From Croceibacterium_A sp039920345 (GTDB lineage: Bacteria; Pseudomonadota; Alphaproteobacteria; Sphingomonadales; Sphingomonadaceae), in contig JBDSDZ010000188.1 in assembly GCA_039920345.1 (NCBI GenBank), forward strand, positions 1-5,475: a DNA stretch of 5,475 nt. Reading direction: 5' to 3'. The notes beneath the pieces were generated by a model, which had not been told where the DNA came from, ran no database searches, and saw only the letters and a list, made by a program, of their open reading frames with translations. Below, piece by piece: positions 1 to 5,475 of this stretch. Position 1 is the first letter of the stretch. Every line of letters begins with the position of its first letter. The translations under genes and the position numbers were made by a program.

Positions 1-337
1 CTTCCGCATTCAGCGGCACGTCGGGGGCGAAGCTGTCGAAGCCGCAGCGGCGCATGAAGAACACCAGGTCCACCAGCACGTCGCCGGTGGCCTTGATTTC
101 GCCGGTGTAGCCCATTTCGCGCAGCACTCGCGCGCTGGAAAAGCCGCGGCCGTCGCGAAACTTGGGAAAGTCGATTTCGATCAGGCGCACCCGCTCGAGG
201 GCCGGGCCAAGCAAACGCACGTCATCGCCCGCTTCGATCCGTACCGAAACCGCATTTGTCTGGTCAAGGAAGGCATCGAGCGAGACGGCCGGTTCGTCGG
301 CCATGGCATCGTCGCGAAAACGCAGCGTGTCAGACAT
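1..337 (-). CDS. DUF934 family protein, probable sulfite-reduction accessory (3' end cut by window edge)
   Basis: Reading leftward from the ATG at 337-335 gives 112 residues before the window ends, so the C-terminus is missing (the family is about 160 residues long, from memory). Recognised as DUF934 by FPKFRDGRGFSSAR (residues 57-70), GYTGEIKATGDVLVD (76-90) and FFMRRCGFDSF (93-103). These proteins are often annotated as putative oxidoreductases of sulfite reduction because their gene usually lies directly after cysI and before cysH; the biochemical role is not established to my knowledge. The visible part has no signal peptide, membrane segment or recognisable cofactor motif, and only one cysteine (C98). 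The start is well supported: AAGGAGG lies 7 nt upstream and the gene overlaps the end of cysI by 8 nt, which implies translational coupling. A cysH (PAPS/APS reductase) gene may follow outside the window; that is inference. Confidence 0.9.
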   Translation of the reverse strand, partial: MSDTLRFRDDAMADEPAVSLDAFLDQTNAVSVRIEAGDDVRLLGPALERVRLIEIDFPKFRDGRGFSSARVLREMGYTGEIKATGDVLVDLVFFMRRCGFDSFAPDVPLNAE

Positions 338-1964
338 AGATCGCCTCCTTGAAGCCATCCATGCCGACGCGGCGGTAGGTATCGATGAACCGTTCACCCG
401 GTTCGCGGACGTCGCGATAGTGATCGACCGCGCGTTCGATCGCATCGATGATCCCGGCTTCATCGAAACCGGGACCAGCTATCTTGGCCTGCGAAGTCTC
501 CTCGTCACCCGATCCGCCAAGCAGCAGCTGGTAGCTTTCGCTGCCCTTCCGGTCGACGCCGAGGATGCCGATGTTGCCGGCGTGATGATGCCCGCAGGCG
601 TTGATGCAGCCAGAGATCTTGATCTTGAGCTCGCCCAGATCCTGCTGCCGCGCAGGGTCGGCGAACCGCTCGGACAGCTTCTGCGCCAGCGGGATCGAGC
701 GCGCATTGGCGAGGCTGCAGTAATCGAGCCCGGGGCAGGCGATGATGTCGGTCACCAGGTCAAGGTTTGCTTCGCCCAGGCCCGCATCATTGAGCGCGGT
801 CCACAGCGCATGGAGATCCTGCTTGCGCACGTGCGGCAGGACAAGGTTCTGCGCGTGGGTCGCGCGGATTTCGCCAAAGCTGTAACGCTCGGCCAGGTCG
901 GCCACGAGATCCATCTGGTCGGCAGAAATGTCGCCCGGGATCTGCCCGATCGGCTTCAGGCTGATGTTGACGATCGCGTAGCCCGGCGCCTTGTGAGCGG
1001 CGACCTGGCGGTCAACCCACAGCGCGAAATCCGGGTCGGCGCGGTCGATGTCTTCGGCCAGGCCGGTTTCGAACGGCGGCGGCGCGAAATACGCGGCGAT
1101 GCGGTCGTATTCGGCCTGCGGGAAGTCCTCGTCGAGCGACAGGAACTGCTGGAATTCTTCTTCCACCTGGCGGCGGAATTCGTCTTCGCCCAGCTCATGG
1201 ACGAGGATTTTCATCCGCTGCTTGTGGATGTTGTCGCGCCGTGCATTGCGGTTCCACACCCGCAGCACCGCTTGCATGTACGACATGATCTGGCTGGTCG
1301 GGAGGAATTCGCGGATCTTGTAAGCAATGAACGGCGTACGCCCCATGCCGCCGCCGGCATAGACTTCGAAGCCGATCTCGTCGGCGTCATTTTTCACGAT
1401 CCGCAGCGCGAAATCGTGCCACCGCAGCGCGGCGCGGTCGATCTTGCTGGCGATTACCGCAATCTTGAACTTGCGCGGCAAATAGCTGAATTCGGGCATG
1501 AACGTGGTCATCTGGCGGATCATTTCGGCCCACGGACGCGGGTCGATGATCTCGTCGGCGGTGGCCCCGGCGTACTGGTCGGCGCTGACGTTGCGGATGC
1601 TCTCCCCGCTGGTCTGGATGGCGTGCATTTCCACCTCGGCCAGTTCGGCCAGGAGGTCGGGCGCTTCTTCCAGCTTGATCCAGTTGTACTGGATGTTCTG
1701 CCGTGTGGTGATGTGGCCATACCCGCGATCGTACTTGCGCGCGATGTCGGCCAGCTTGTGCATCTGCACCGTGTTGAACGTCCCATAGGGGATCGCCACG
1801 CGCAGCATGTAGGCGTGGAGCTGCAGGTAAAGCCCGTTCTTCAGCCGCAGCGGTTTGAACTGGTCATCGGTCAGCTTGCCTTCGAGGCGGCGGCGCGTCT
1901 GATCGCGGAATTCCTCGACCCGCGCATCGACCATCGCCTGGTCGTAATGATCATATTTATACAT
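330..1964 (-). CDS. cysI: Sulfite reductase hemoprotein (beta subunit), siroheme/[4Fe-4S]
   Basis: Complete 544-residue cytoplasmic enzyme for the six-electron reduction of sulfite to sulfide in assimilatory sulfate reduction. The cluster/siroheme cysteines are all present: C410 and C416 in ACPGLDYCSLAN, and C453 and C457 in SGCINACGHHHAGNIG. The siroheme/substrate basic residues also appear intact: R88 in HITTRQN, R124 in ESIRNVSADQ, and K165 and K167 in LPRKFKIAV, matching by alignment from memory E. coli CysI R83, R153, K215 and K217. The two-fold ferredoxin-like/catalytic repeat of the family is visible, with N-terminal half-domain around 40-130 and the second around 325-400. It is slightly shorter than E. 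coli CysI (about 570). The ATG start overlaps the DUF2849 stop by one base (TGATG). Ferredoxin-nitrite reductase is related, but the neighbouring cobA, DUF2849 and DUF934 genes favour sulfite. No cysJ flavoprotein is visible, so the electron donor is open. Confidence 0.96.
   Translation of the reverse strand: MYKYDHYDQAMVDARVEEFRDQTRRRLEGKLTDDQFKPLRLKNGLYLQLHAYMLRVAIPYGTFNTVQMHKLADIARKYDRGYGHITTRQNIQYNWIKLEEAPDLLAELAEVEMHAIQTSGESIRNVSADQYAGATADEIIDPRPWAEMIRQMTTFMPEFSYLPRKFKIAVIASKIDRAALRWHDFALRIVKNDADEIGFEVYAGGGMGRTPFIAYKIREFLPTSQIMSYMQAVLRVWNRNARRDNIHKQRMKILVHELGEDEFRRQVEEEFQQFLSLDEDFPQAEYDRIAAYFAPPPFETGLAEDIDRADPDFALWVDRQVAAHKAPGYAIVNISLKPIGQIPGDISADQMDLVADLAERYSFGEIRATHAQNLVLPHVRKQDLHALWTALNDAGLGEANLDLVTDIIACPGLDYCSLANARSIPLAQKLSERFADPARQQDLGELKIKISGCINACGHHHAGNIGILGVDRKGSESYQLLLGGSGDEETSQAKIAGPGFDEAGIIDAIERAVDHYRDVREPGERFIDTYRRVGMDGFKEAIYV
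344..350 (-). promoter_or_regulatory. Strong Shine-Dalgarno for the DUF934 gene, inside cysI
   Basis: On the minus strand AAGGAGG is followed by the 7-nt spacer GCGATCT and then ATG at 337. It is a near-perfect match to the anti-Shine-Dalgarno. It is encoded by the Lys-Glu-Ala codons (residues 539-541) near the C-terminus of CysI, so the last residues of the reductase double as the ribosome binding site of the next gene. Confidence 0.85.
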
Positions 1965-2263
1965 CAGATCACCCAGTTACCGGCGTTGGGATCGGCCGGC
2001 TTGAGAGTAAGGTCAGGGCGAACGGTCGGGCCATACGCGCGCACGCGATCCTTGATATGCGCCGGGCGAACGCCGCCCGCCCGATCGGGTTCGGCCTCGA
2101 TCGCATAGCCACCATTGACACGGCAGGCGGCATCTTCGCGGGCAAGGATGGCATCGGCCTGCTCGCCGACGTCGGCGGCCTGCTCGACATGTAGCGCCCA
2201 GCCCTGGCCATCCCACCAGACCACGCGGCCACTCTTGAGGTCGTTTCCGGTGAGGATTTTCAT
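1964..2263 (-). CDS. DUF2849 family small protein, sulfite-reductase neighbour
   Basis: Complete 99-residue protein starting MKILTGNDLKSGRVVWWDG. The N-terminal pattern (beta strand, gene-specific short loop, then a Trp-rich strand, residues 1-24) and the C-terminal stretch HIKDRVRAYGPTVRPDL (residues 69-85) match the DUF2849 family as I know it. That family is found in alphaproteobacteria, almost always beside cysI. It has no cysteines apart from C47, no membrane segment and no signal peptide, so it is a small soluble cytoplasmic protein. Its function is unknown; its position between the siroheme-precursor methyltransferase and the siroheme enzyme suggests a role in maturing, stabilising or regulating the reductase (inference). 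It overlaps cobA by 4 nt (ATGA) and cysI by 1 nt, and has a strong ribosome binding site, so it is probably made at levels close to those of the reductase. Confidence 0.88.
   Translation of the reverse strand: MKILTGNDLKSGRVVWWDGQGWALHVEQAADVGEQADAILAREDAACRVNGGYAIEAEPDRAGGVRPAHIKDRVRAYGPTVRPDLTLKPADPNAGNWVI
1967..1973 (-). promoter_or_regulatory. Probable ribosome binding site for cysI, inside the DUF2849 gene
   Basis: The minus strand reads GGTGATC, then TG, then ATG at 1964. GGTGATC is complementary to the 16S 3'-end segment GATCACC, so it can pair with the anti-Shine-Dalgarno region even though a GGAGG core is lacking. It encodes part of the last residues (Trp-Val-Ile) of the DUF2849 protein. 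With the TGATG overlap this suggests that ribosomes finishing the small gene re-initiate on cysI. Confidence 0.5.
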
Positions 2264-3018
2264 GCCTGCGCCTCCAGCGCAACTTGCGCGACAACCGCGT
2301 CTTCCAGCGCGGTCACATCGCCAATAATGATCAGCGCCGGGCTCTTGACGCGTTCGACTTCGACCAGCTGGGGCAAAGCCGCCAGCGGCCCGCGCAGCAC
2401 GCGCATCGAGCGGCGCGCGGCGTTCTCGATCACCGCCAACGGCATGTCGGGCGCAAGGCCATCGGCCATCAGCTTGTCAGCAATTTGCGGGGCAGTCTTC
2501 ACACCCATGTAGATCACCAGCGTGCGGCCCTTGCCGGCAAGGCCAACCCAGTCCTGCTGCGACAGACCCTTGCACTGGCCCGCTACGAAGCTGACCACGC
2601 TGGCCTTGTCGCGATGGGTCAGCGGGATCTGCGCCGCGGCGGCTGCGCCAAGCGCGGAGGTGACGCCGGGGATGACTTCGACCGGCACACCGGCGGCGCG
2701 GCAAGCTTCGGCCTCTTCACCGCCGCGCCCGAAGACGAATGGATCGCCGCCCTTGAGGCGCACGACGTCGCGCCCGGCAAGCGCTTCGCGCACCAGCATG
2801 GCGTTGATCTCAGATTGCGGCAGGGTGTGGCGCGCGCGGCTCTTGGCGACCGAGACCCGTTCGGCATCGGGCTGCACCAGGGCCAGCACGGCGGGATCGA
2901 CGAGGCCATCGTGCACCACCAGCCGCGCTTGGCCGAGGATACGCGCAGCGCGAACGGTCAGCAGGTCCGCGTCACCCGGACCGGCACCCACGAGGTAGAC
3001 TGTGCCTATCGTTGCCAT
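2260..3018 (-). CDS. cobA: Uroporphyrinogen-III C-methyltransferase (SUMT), stand-alone
   Basis: Methylates uroporphyrinogen III twice with S-adenosylmethionine to give precorrin-2, the precursor of siroheme and cobalamin. The 252-residue form starting MATIGTVYLVGAGPGD shows the family motifs in order: the glycine-rich VGAGPGDADLLT (residues 10-21), LPQSEIN (66-72), VVRLKGGDPFVFGRGGEE (85-102), EVIPGVTSALGAA (114-126), IPLTHRD (131-137), YMG (170-172) and a C-terminal SPALIIIGDV (226-235). Length fits SUMT alone, without the precorrin-2 dehydrogenase/ferrochelatase domain of full CysG, so another protein must finish siroheme. ATG at 3018 was chosen because the family begins close to the YLVGAG strand; a GTG at 3045 would add nine residues, and neither start has a clear Shine-Dalgarno. 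Placement ahead of cysI suggests dedicated siroheme supply for sulfite reductase. The usual GKR-x-G-x-H segment reads AKSRARH (58-64), a divergent version. Confidence 0.95.
   Translation of the reverse strand: MATIGTVYLVGAGPGDADLLTVRAARILGQARLVVHDGLVDPAVLALVQPDAERVSVAKSRARHTLPQSEINAMLVREALAGRDVVRLKGGDPFVFGRGGEEAEACRAAGVPVEVIPGVTSALGAAAAAQIPLTHRDKASVVSFVAGQCKGLSQQDWVGLAGKGRTLVIYMGVKTAPQIADKLMADGLAPDMPLAVIENAARRSMRVLRGPLAALPQLVEVERVKSPALIIIGDVTALEDAVVAQVALEAQA
2271..2275 (-). promoter_or_regulatory. Shine-Dalgarno for the DUF2849 gene, inside cobA
   Basis: The minus strand reads GGAGG followed by the 7-nt spacer CGCAGGC and ATG at 2263. It lies in the Leu-Glu-Ala codons just before the cobA stop. 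With the ATGA stop/start overlap it fixes the start of the small gene and indicates translational coupling to cobA. Confidence 0.8.
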
Positions 3019-3086
3019 GGCAGGGAAATGGCGACGGCGGCTCACGCTCGCCAGCGAGAATGCCTGTGCAGACGGCTAGTAGAGCT
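3019..3086 (-). other. 68-nt gap between mscS and cobA; possible internal regulatory site
   Basis: This is the only clear non-coding stretch in the window; every other visible junction overlaps. It contains a short perfect inverted repeat (CTCGC-CA-GCGAG, 3047-3058 on the plus strand). With a 2-nt loop and no T-tract this is not a convincing terminator. I found no good -35/-10 pair and no riboswitch-like structure; the gap is too short for a SAM riboswitch. If translation starts at GTG 3045 the gap falls to 41 nt. A promoter for the cobA-cysI part could lie here or in the end of mscS, but the sequence does not show one. Confidence 0.4.
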
Positions 3087-4157
3087 TTAGCTGCTTTCGC
3101 CGGGCGGTGGCGGCTTGATCTCGCCTTGACCCGTCAGCGCGGCGACAAGCTGCTGGATCTGTGCGTTGTCGCGCAAGTTCAGGTCGCGCTGCGGGAAGGG
3201 GATTTCGATGCCATTTTCCTGGAACAGCCACCACAGCCGCTTGAGTACGTCGGAGCGGACATTGCCGACGCCTTCCTCGGGGTCGCAAATCCAGCAGTGA
3301 ATGATGAAATTGACCGAGCTTTCGCCGTATTCCTTCAGCCATACAGCCGGCGCCGGGTTTTCCAGCACGCGCTTGCAGCCCCTGGCCGCCTCCAGCATCA
3401 GCTCCTCGGCCTTCTGGATGTTGCACTTGTAGGACACCCCAACGGGCACCTGCATGCGCACCTGGCGGCTGGAATAGGACCAGTTTTCGACCTGGTTGAT
3501 CATCAGGTTTTCGTTCGGGATCAGGTATTCGCGCTGGTCGCGGGTGGTGATCGAGACGGCGCGGATGCCGATCTTGCGGATCTGGCCGAAGGTCTCGTTG
3601 CCCGCCTGGTCGGCAATCGCGATCACATCGCCCGGCTTGATCGAGCGGTCCATCAACAGGATGATCCCGGCGATCAGGTTGCCGAAGGTCTTCTGCAGGC
3701 CGAAACCGATGGCGAGGCCAAAGGCACCGGAGAACACCGTTAACGCCGTCAGGTCGATGCCCAGGACATCGATCCCGATCATGATCGTGAACACCCAGAC
3801 TGCGATCGAGACCAGCTTTTCACCTAGCAGCCGCTGCGACGGATCGAGCCGCGTCGCGCGCCGCAATATGCTGCGGGCAAGTCGGGTGCCCAGCCGGGCG
3901 ATGACCAGCACGCCGATAATCACGACGATGACCACCAGCACGCTCCATAACGAGAAGCGGGTGCCGATGAAGGTGAAGCCCCACGCATCGAGCTGGTTGG
4001 CGATATGCCCGAACGTGGAGCTGTTATCGGCGACGACGTTCTTGATCGCGTCGGCGCCGGACACGGCGTCCTTGGTTGGCGCGGCAAGGGGGGCAACGCC
4101 TGTTGCCTGGGTCAGCACGGTATCCGGGTTGAGGGCAGGAGGCGGGGTAACTGTCAC
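3087..4157 (-). CDS. mscS: Small-conductance mechanosensitive channel, MscS family
   Basis: Complete 356-residue inner-membrane channel. After a Pro/Ala/Thr-rich N-terminus (about 1-65) come three hydrophobic segments: TM1 about 69-88, TM2 about 115-134 and the pore helix TM3 about 141-168. TM3 carries the family's Gly/Ala packing pattern GAFGLAIGFGLQKTFGNLIAG (144-164, written here as one motif region). The beta domain follows with DRSIKPGDVI (170-179), the signature IPNENLMINQVENWS (213-227), and the alpha/beta domain ends with IEIPFPQRDL (317-326). It is a little longer than E. coli MscS (286). The start is GTG, overlapping the metC stop as GTGA; the next Met is at residue 126, inside TM2, so the start must lie near here. 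Members normally release osmolytes on hypo-osmotic shock. Its place between metC and cobA is unusual for that job; symbol given as family name. Confidence 0.93.
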   Translation of the reverse strand: MTVTPPPALNPDTVLTQATGVAPLAAPTKDAVSGADAIKNVVADNSSTFGHIANQLDAWGFTFIGTRFSLWSVLVVIVVIIGVLVIARLGTRLARSILRRATRLDPSQRLLGEKLVSIAVWVFTIMIGIDVLGIDLTALTVFSGAFGLAIGFGLQKTFGNLIAGIILLMDRSIKPGDVIAIADQAGNETFGQIRKIGIRAVSITTRDQREYLIPNENLMINQVENWSYSSRQVRMQVPVGVSYKCNIQKAEELMLEAARGCKRVLENPAPAVWLKEYGESSVNFIIHCWICDPEEGVGNVRSDVLKRLWWLFQENGIEIPFPQRDLNLRDNAQIQQLVAALTGQGEIKPPPPGESS

Positions 4158-5359
4158 CCGCGATCCAGGGCGGCAAAGCCGCGTTCGAGATCGCGCATCA
4201 GGTCCTCCGGGTCTTCAAGGCCGATCGAAAGCCTAATCCCGAACCGGTCGTCCGGGTTCCAGCCGTTGGGCGGCCAGGCAGTGGCACTGCGCGTGCGCGC
4301 CGGGTCGGCCGGGATCACCAGGCTTTCAAACCCGCCCCAGCTAAAACCAATGCCGAACAGGTTTAGCGCATCGATGAAGCGGGCGCGGTCGGACGGACCC
4401 CTGCCCTTGAGAACGAAGCTGAACAGGCCGCAGCCGCCGGTAAAGTCGCGCTGCCACAGGTCGTGCCCCGGCGCGCCCGGCAGCATTGGGCACAGCACGT
4501 GCGCCACTGCCGATTGCTTGGCGAGCCAGCTAGCTATTTCCAGCGCGCTGGCCGTCTCGCGCTCAAGCCGCACGCCGAGGGTGCGCAACCCGCGCAAAGC
4601 GAGAGCGGCATCATCGGGCGAGACGACTTGCCCCAGCACCTGCGACTTGATCCGCAAGCGCATGTACAATTCCTCGCCCGCCGTGACCGAACCCATCATC
4701 AGGTCCGAATGGCCGCCGACGTGCTTGGTCAGGCTCATGATCGAGGCATCGCAGCCATGCCCGAGCGCGGTAGACCCGAGCGGGCCGGCCCAGGTATTGT
4801 CGAGCAGGCTGACGGCACCATGCTCGCGAGCGATCGCGGCCAGCGCAGGCACGTCGCACACTTCGAGCGACAGGCTGCCGGGGCTTTCGAGCAGCACGGC
4901 TTTGGTCGTCCCATCGAACTGCGCGGCAAAGCCTGCGACGTCGAGCGGATCGAAGTACCGGGTCGCAATCCCGAGCGGCGCGAGCAGGCTCTTGGCCATC
5001 GTCCGGCTCGGCTCATACGCGTTATCGGTCATCAGCAGCGTATCGCCGCTTTCGAGCACACCGAGCAGGGCGCCTGCAATTGCGGCCACGCCGCTGGGAA
5101 AAAGCAGTGTGCCGTGCGCGCCGGGCTCGAGCTCGGTCAGCGCATCGGCCAGCGCCCACTGCGTTGGCGCGCCCCGGCGGCCGTAATAGAACTGGCCGTC
5201 CTCGTTCGGTCGCCCGCGGGCGAGGTCGGCGCTGTCGGCATAAAGATGCGTGCTGGCCCGCCAGACCGGCGGGCTGACCACCGACCCGGTCCAGTCCTTG
5301 CGCCGCCCCGCACCAACCAGCCGCGTGGCTGGCTTGCTGTCCTTGTCGCCGCCGCTCAT
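4154..5359 (-). CDS. metC: Cystathionine beta-lyase, PLP-dependent (Cys/Met metabolism family)
   Basis: Converts cystathionine to homocysteine, pyruvate and ammonia in methionine synthesis; many members also release sulfide from cysteine. The 401-residue protein is collinear with E. coli MetC (395). The PLP lysine is K212 in SLTKHVGGHSD; Y59 and R61 (FYYGRRG) bind the phosphate from the neighbouring subunit; Y115 (NAYEPS) stacks on the ring; D187 (LLDNTW) pairs with the pyridine nitrogen; R376 (IRLSIGLED) binds the substrate carboxylate. The segment FSWGGFESL (339-347), including Trp, resembles the bacterial beta-lyase version rather than gamma-synthase. ATG 5359 is preferred because it makes an ATGA overlap with the upstream stop and matches the family's N-terminus; an in-frame ATG at 5404 would lie inside the preceding gene and add 15 residues. 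Cytoplasmic, expected tetramer. Close relatives are sometimes annotated as Cys/Met metabolism PLP enzymes of uncertain substrate. Confidence 0.95.
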   Translation of the reverse strand: MSGGDKDSKPATRLVGAGRRKDWTGSVVSPPVWRASTHLYADSADLARGRPNEDGQFYYGRRGAPTQWALADALTELEPGAHGTLLFPSGVAAIAGALLGVLESGDTLLMTDNAYEPSRTMAKSLLAPLGIATRYFDPLDVAGFAAQFDGTTKAVLLESPGSLSLEVCDVPALAAIAREHGAVSLLDNTWAGPLGSTALGHGCDASIMSLTKHVGGHSDLMMGSVTAGEELYMRLRIKSQVLGQVVSPDDAALALRGLRTLGVRLERETASALEIASWLAKQSAVAHVLCPMLPGAPGHDLWQRDFTGGCGLFSFVLKGRGPSDRARFIDALNLFGIGFSWGGFESLVIPADPARTRSATAWPPNGWNPDDRFGIRLSIGLEDPEDLMRDLERGFAALDRG

Positions 5360-5475
5360 GCGGCCGCCCCGGTGGCTTTGGGCGTTGCCGGATCGGCGCC
5401 CCATTCGCTCCAGCTGCCGTCATACAGCGCGGTGTCGGACTTGCCGAGCAAGTGCATGGCGAACAGGAGGACGGA
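5356..5475 (-). CDS. sseA: 3-mercaptopyruvate sulfurtransferase / rhodanese-family protein, C-terminal end (5' cut by window edge)
   Basis: The last 39 codons of a gene entering from the right edge, read in the frame ending with TGA at 5358-5356. The visible protein is SVLLFAMHLLGKSDTALYDG followed by SWSEWGADPATPKATGAAA. The Y-D-G-S-W-S-E-W-G signature and the preceding helix match the end of the second rhodanese domain of SseA-type sulfurtransferases (E. coli has YDGAWSEWGARADLP). The catalytic Cys loop would lie just upstream, outside the window, so activity and the choice between mercaptopyruvate and thiosulfate sulfurtransferase cannot be judged. Its stop overlaps the metC start as ATGA, so the two are probably coupled. 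This short fragment is easy to miss because it lacks its own start codon here. Confidence 0.88.
   Translation of the reverse strand, partial: SVLLFAMHLLGKSDTALYDGSWSEWGADPATPKATGAAA

Noticed and set aside
162..2108. A 648-codon open frame on the plus strand, antisense to cysI and DUF2849
   Set aside because: It lies opposite genes with intact catalytic motifs. High G+C genes with strong codon bias often leave long open frames on the other strand. Its translation is Arg/Asp/Val-rich with no recognisable domain.
3047..3058. Inverted repeat as a transcription terminator between mscS and cobA
   Set aside because: The stem is only 5 bp with a 2-nt loop and no following T-tract, so it is unlikely to stop transcription.
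2284..3090. A 268-codon open frame on the plus strand opposite cobA
   Set aside because: It mirrors cobA codon bias, shows no family motif, and the cobA motifs on the other strand are unambiguous.
3012..3743. A 243-codon plus-strand open frame opposite mscS
   Set aside because: No domain or ribosome binding site; mscS on the other strand carries the full family signature.
4005..5186. A 393-codon open frame on the plus strand opposite metC
   Set aside because: Ser/Arg/Pro-rich low-complexity translation typical of an antisense shadow; metC on the minus strand is complete with all active-site residues.
5360..5404. Upstream ATG at 5404 as the metC start
   Set aside because: It would place 15 extra residues inside the sulfurtransferase coding end, has no properly spaced Shine-Dalgarno, and adds sequence not seen in the family; ATG 5359 gives the standard ATGA overlap.
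1..5475. Mobile elements, CRISPR arrays, tRNA/rRNA genes, phage or defence genes
   Set aside because: None seen on either strand; the window is filled by conserved metabolic genes and no direct or terminal repeats were noticed by eye.

Overview
The window holds one uninterrupted minus-strand gene cluster for sulfur metabolism. It has seven genes, the first and last cut by the window edges, and is almost entirely coding. High G+C, strong third-position GC bias and the gene order cobA – DUF2849 – cysI – DUF934 point to an alphaproteobacterium. The protein style looks most like Sphingomonadales (Sphingomonadaceae/Erythrobacteraceae); this placement is inferred from familiarity, not from a search.

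In transcription order (right to left): the C-terminal 39 codons of a 3-mercaptopyruvate sulfurtransferase/rhodanese-family protein (sseA-like); a complete cystathionine beta-lyase (metC); a complete small MscS-type mechanosensitive channel; a 68-nt gap, the only clear non-coding stretch; a complete stand-alone uroporphyrinogen-III C-methyltransferase (cobA/SUMT); a 99-residue DUF2849 protein; a complete sulfite reductase hemoprotein (cysI); and the first 112 residues of a DUF934 protein, a family linked to sulfite reduction, running off the left edge.

The genes are tightly packed. Stop and start codons overlap at sseA/metC (ATGA), metC/mscS (GTGA), cobA/DUF2849 (ATGA), DUF2849/cysI (TGATG) and cysI/DUF934 (8 nt). 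Two strong Shine-Dalgarno sequences sit inside the last codons of the preceding genes. This implies a polycistronic, translationally coupled operon, possibly with a second entry point before cobA.

Functionally, CobA makes precorrin-2, the precursor of siroheme. CysI uses siroheme and a [4Fe-4S] cluster to reduce sulfite to sulfide. The DUF2849 and DUF934 proteins are probable accessory factors of that step. MetC and the sulfurtransferase handle organic sulfur (cystathionine to homocysteine; sulfane transfer). The odd member is the MscS channel, which has no obvious role in sulfur assimilation. No mobile elements, RNA genes, CRISPR arrays or convincing terminators were seen. The cluster looks like ordinary conserved metabolism; the open questions are the two uncharacterised accessory families and the channel.
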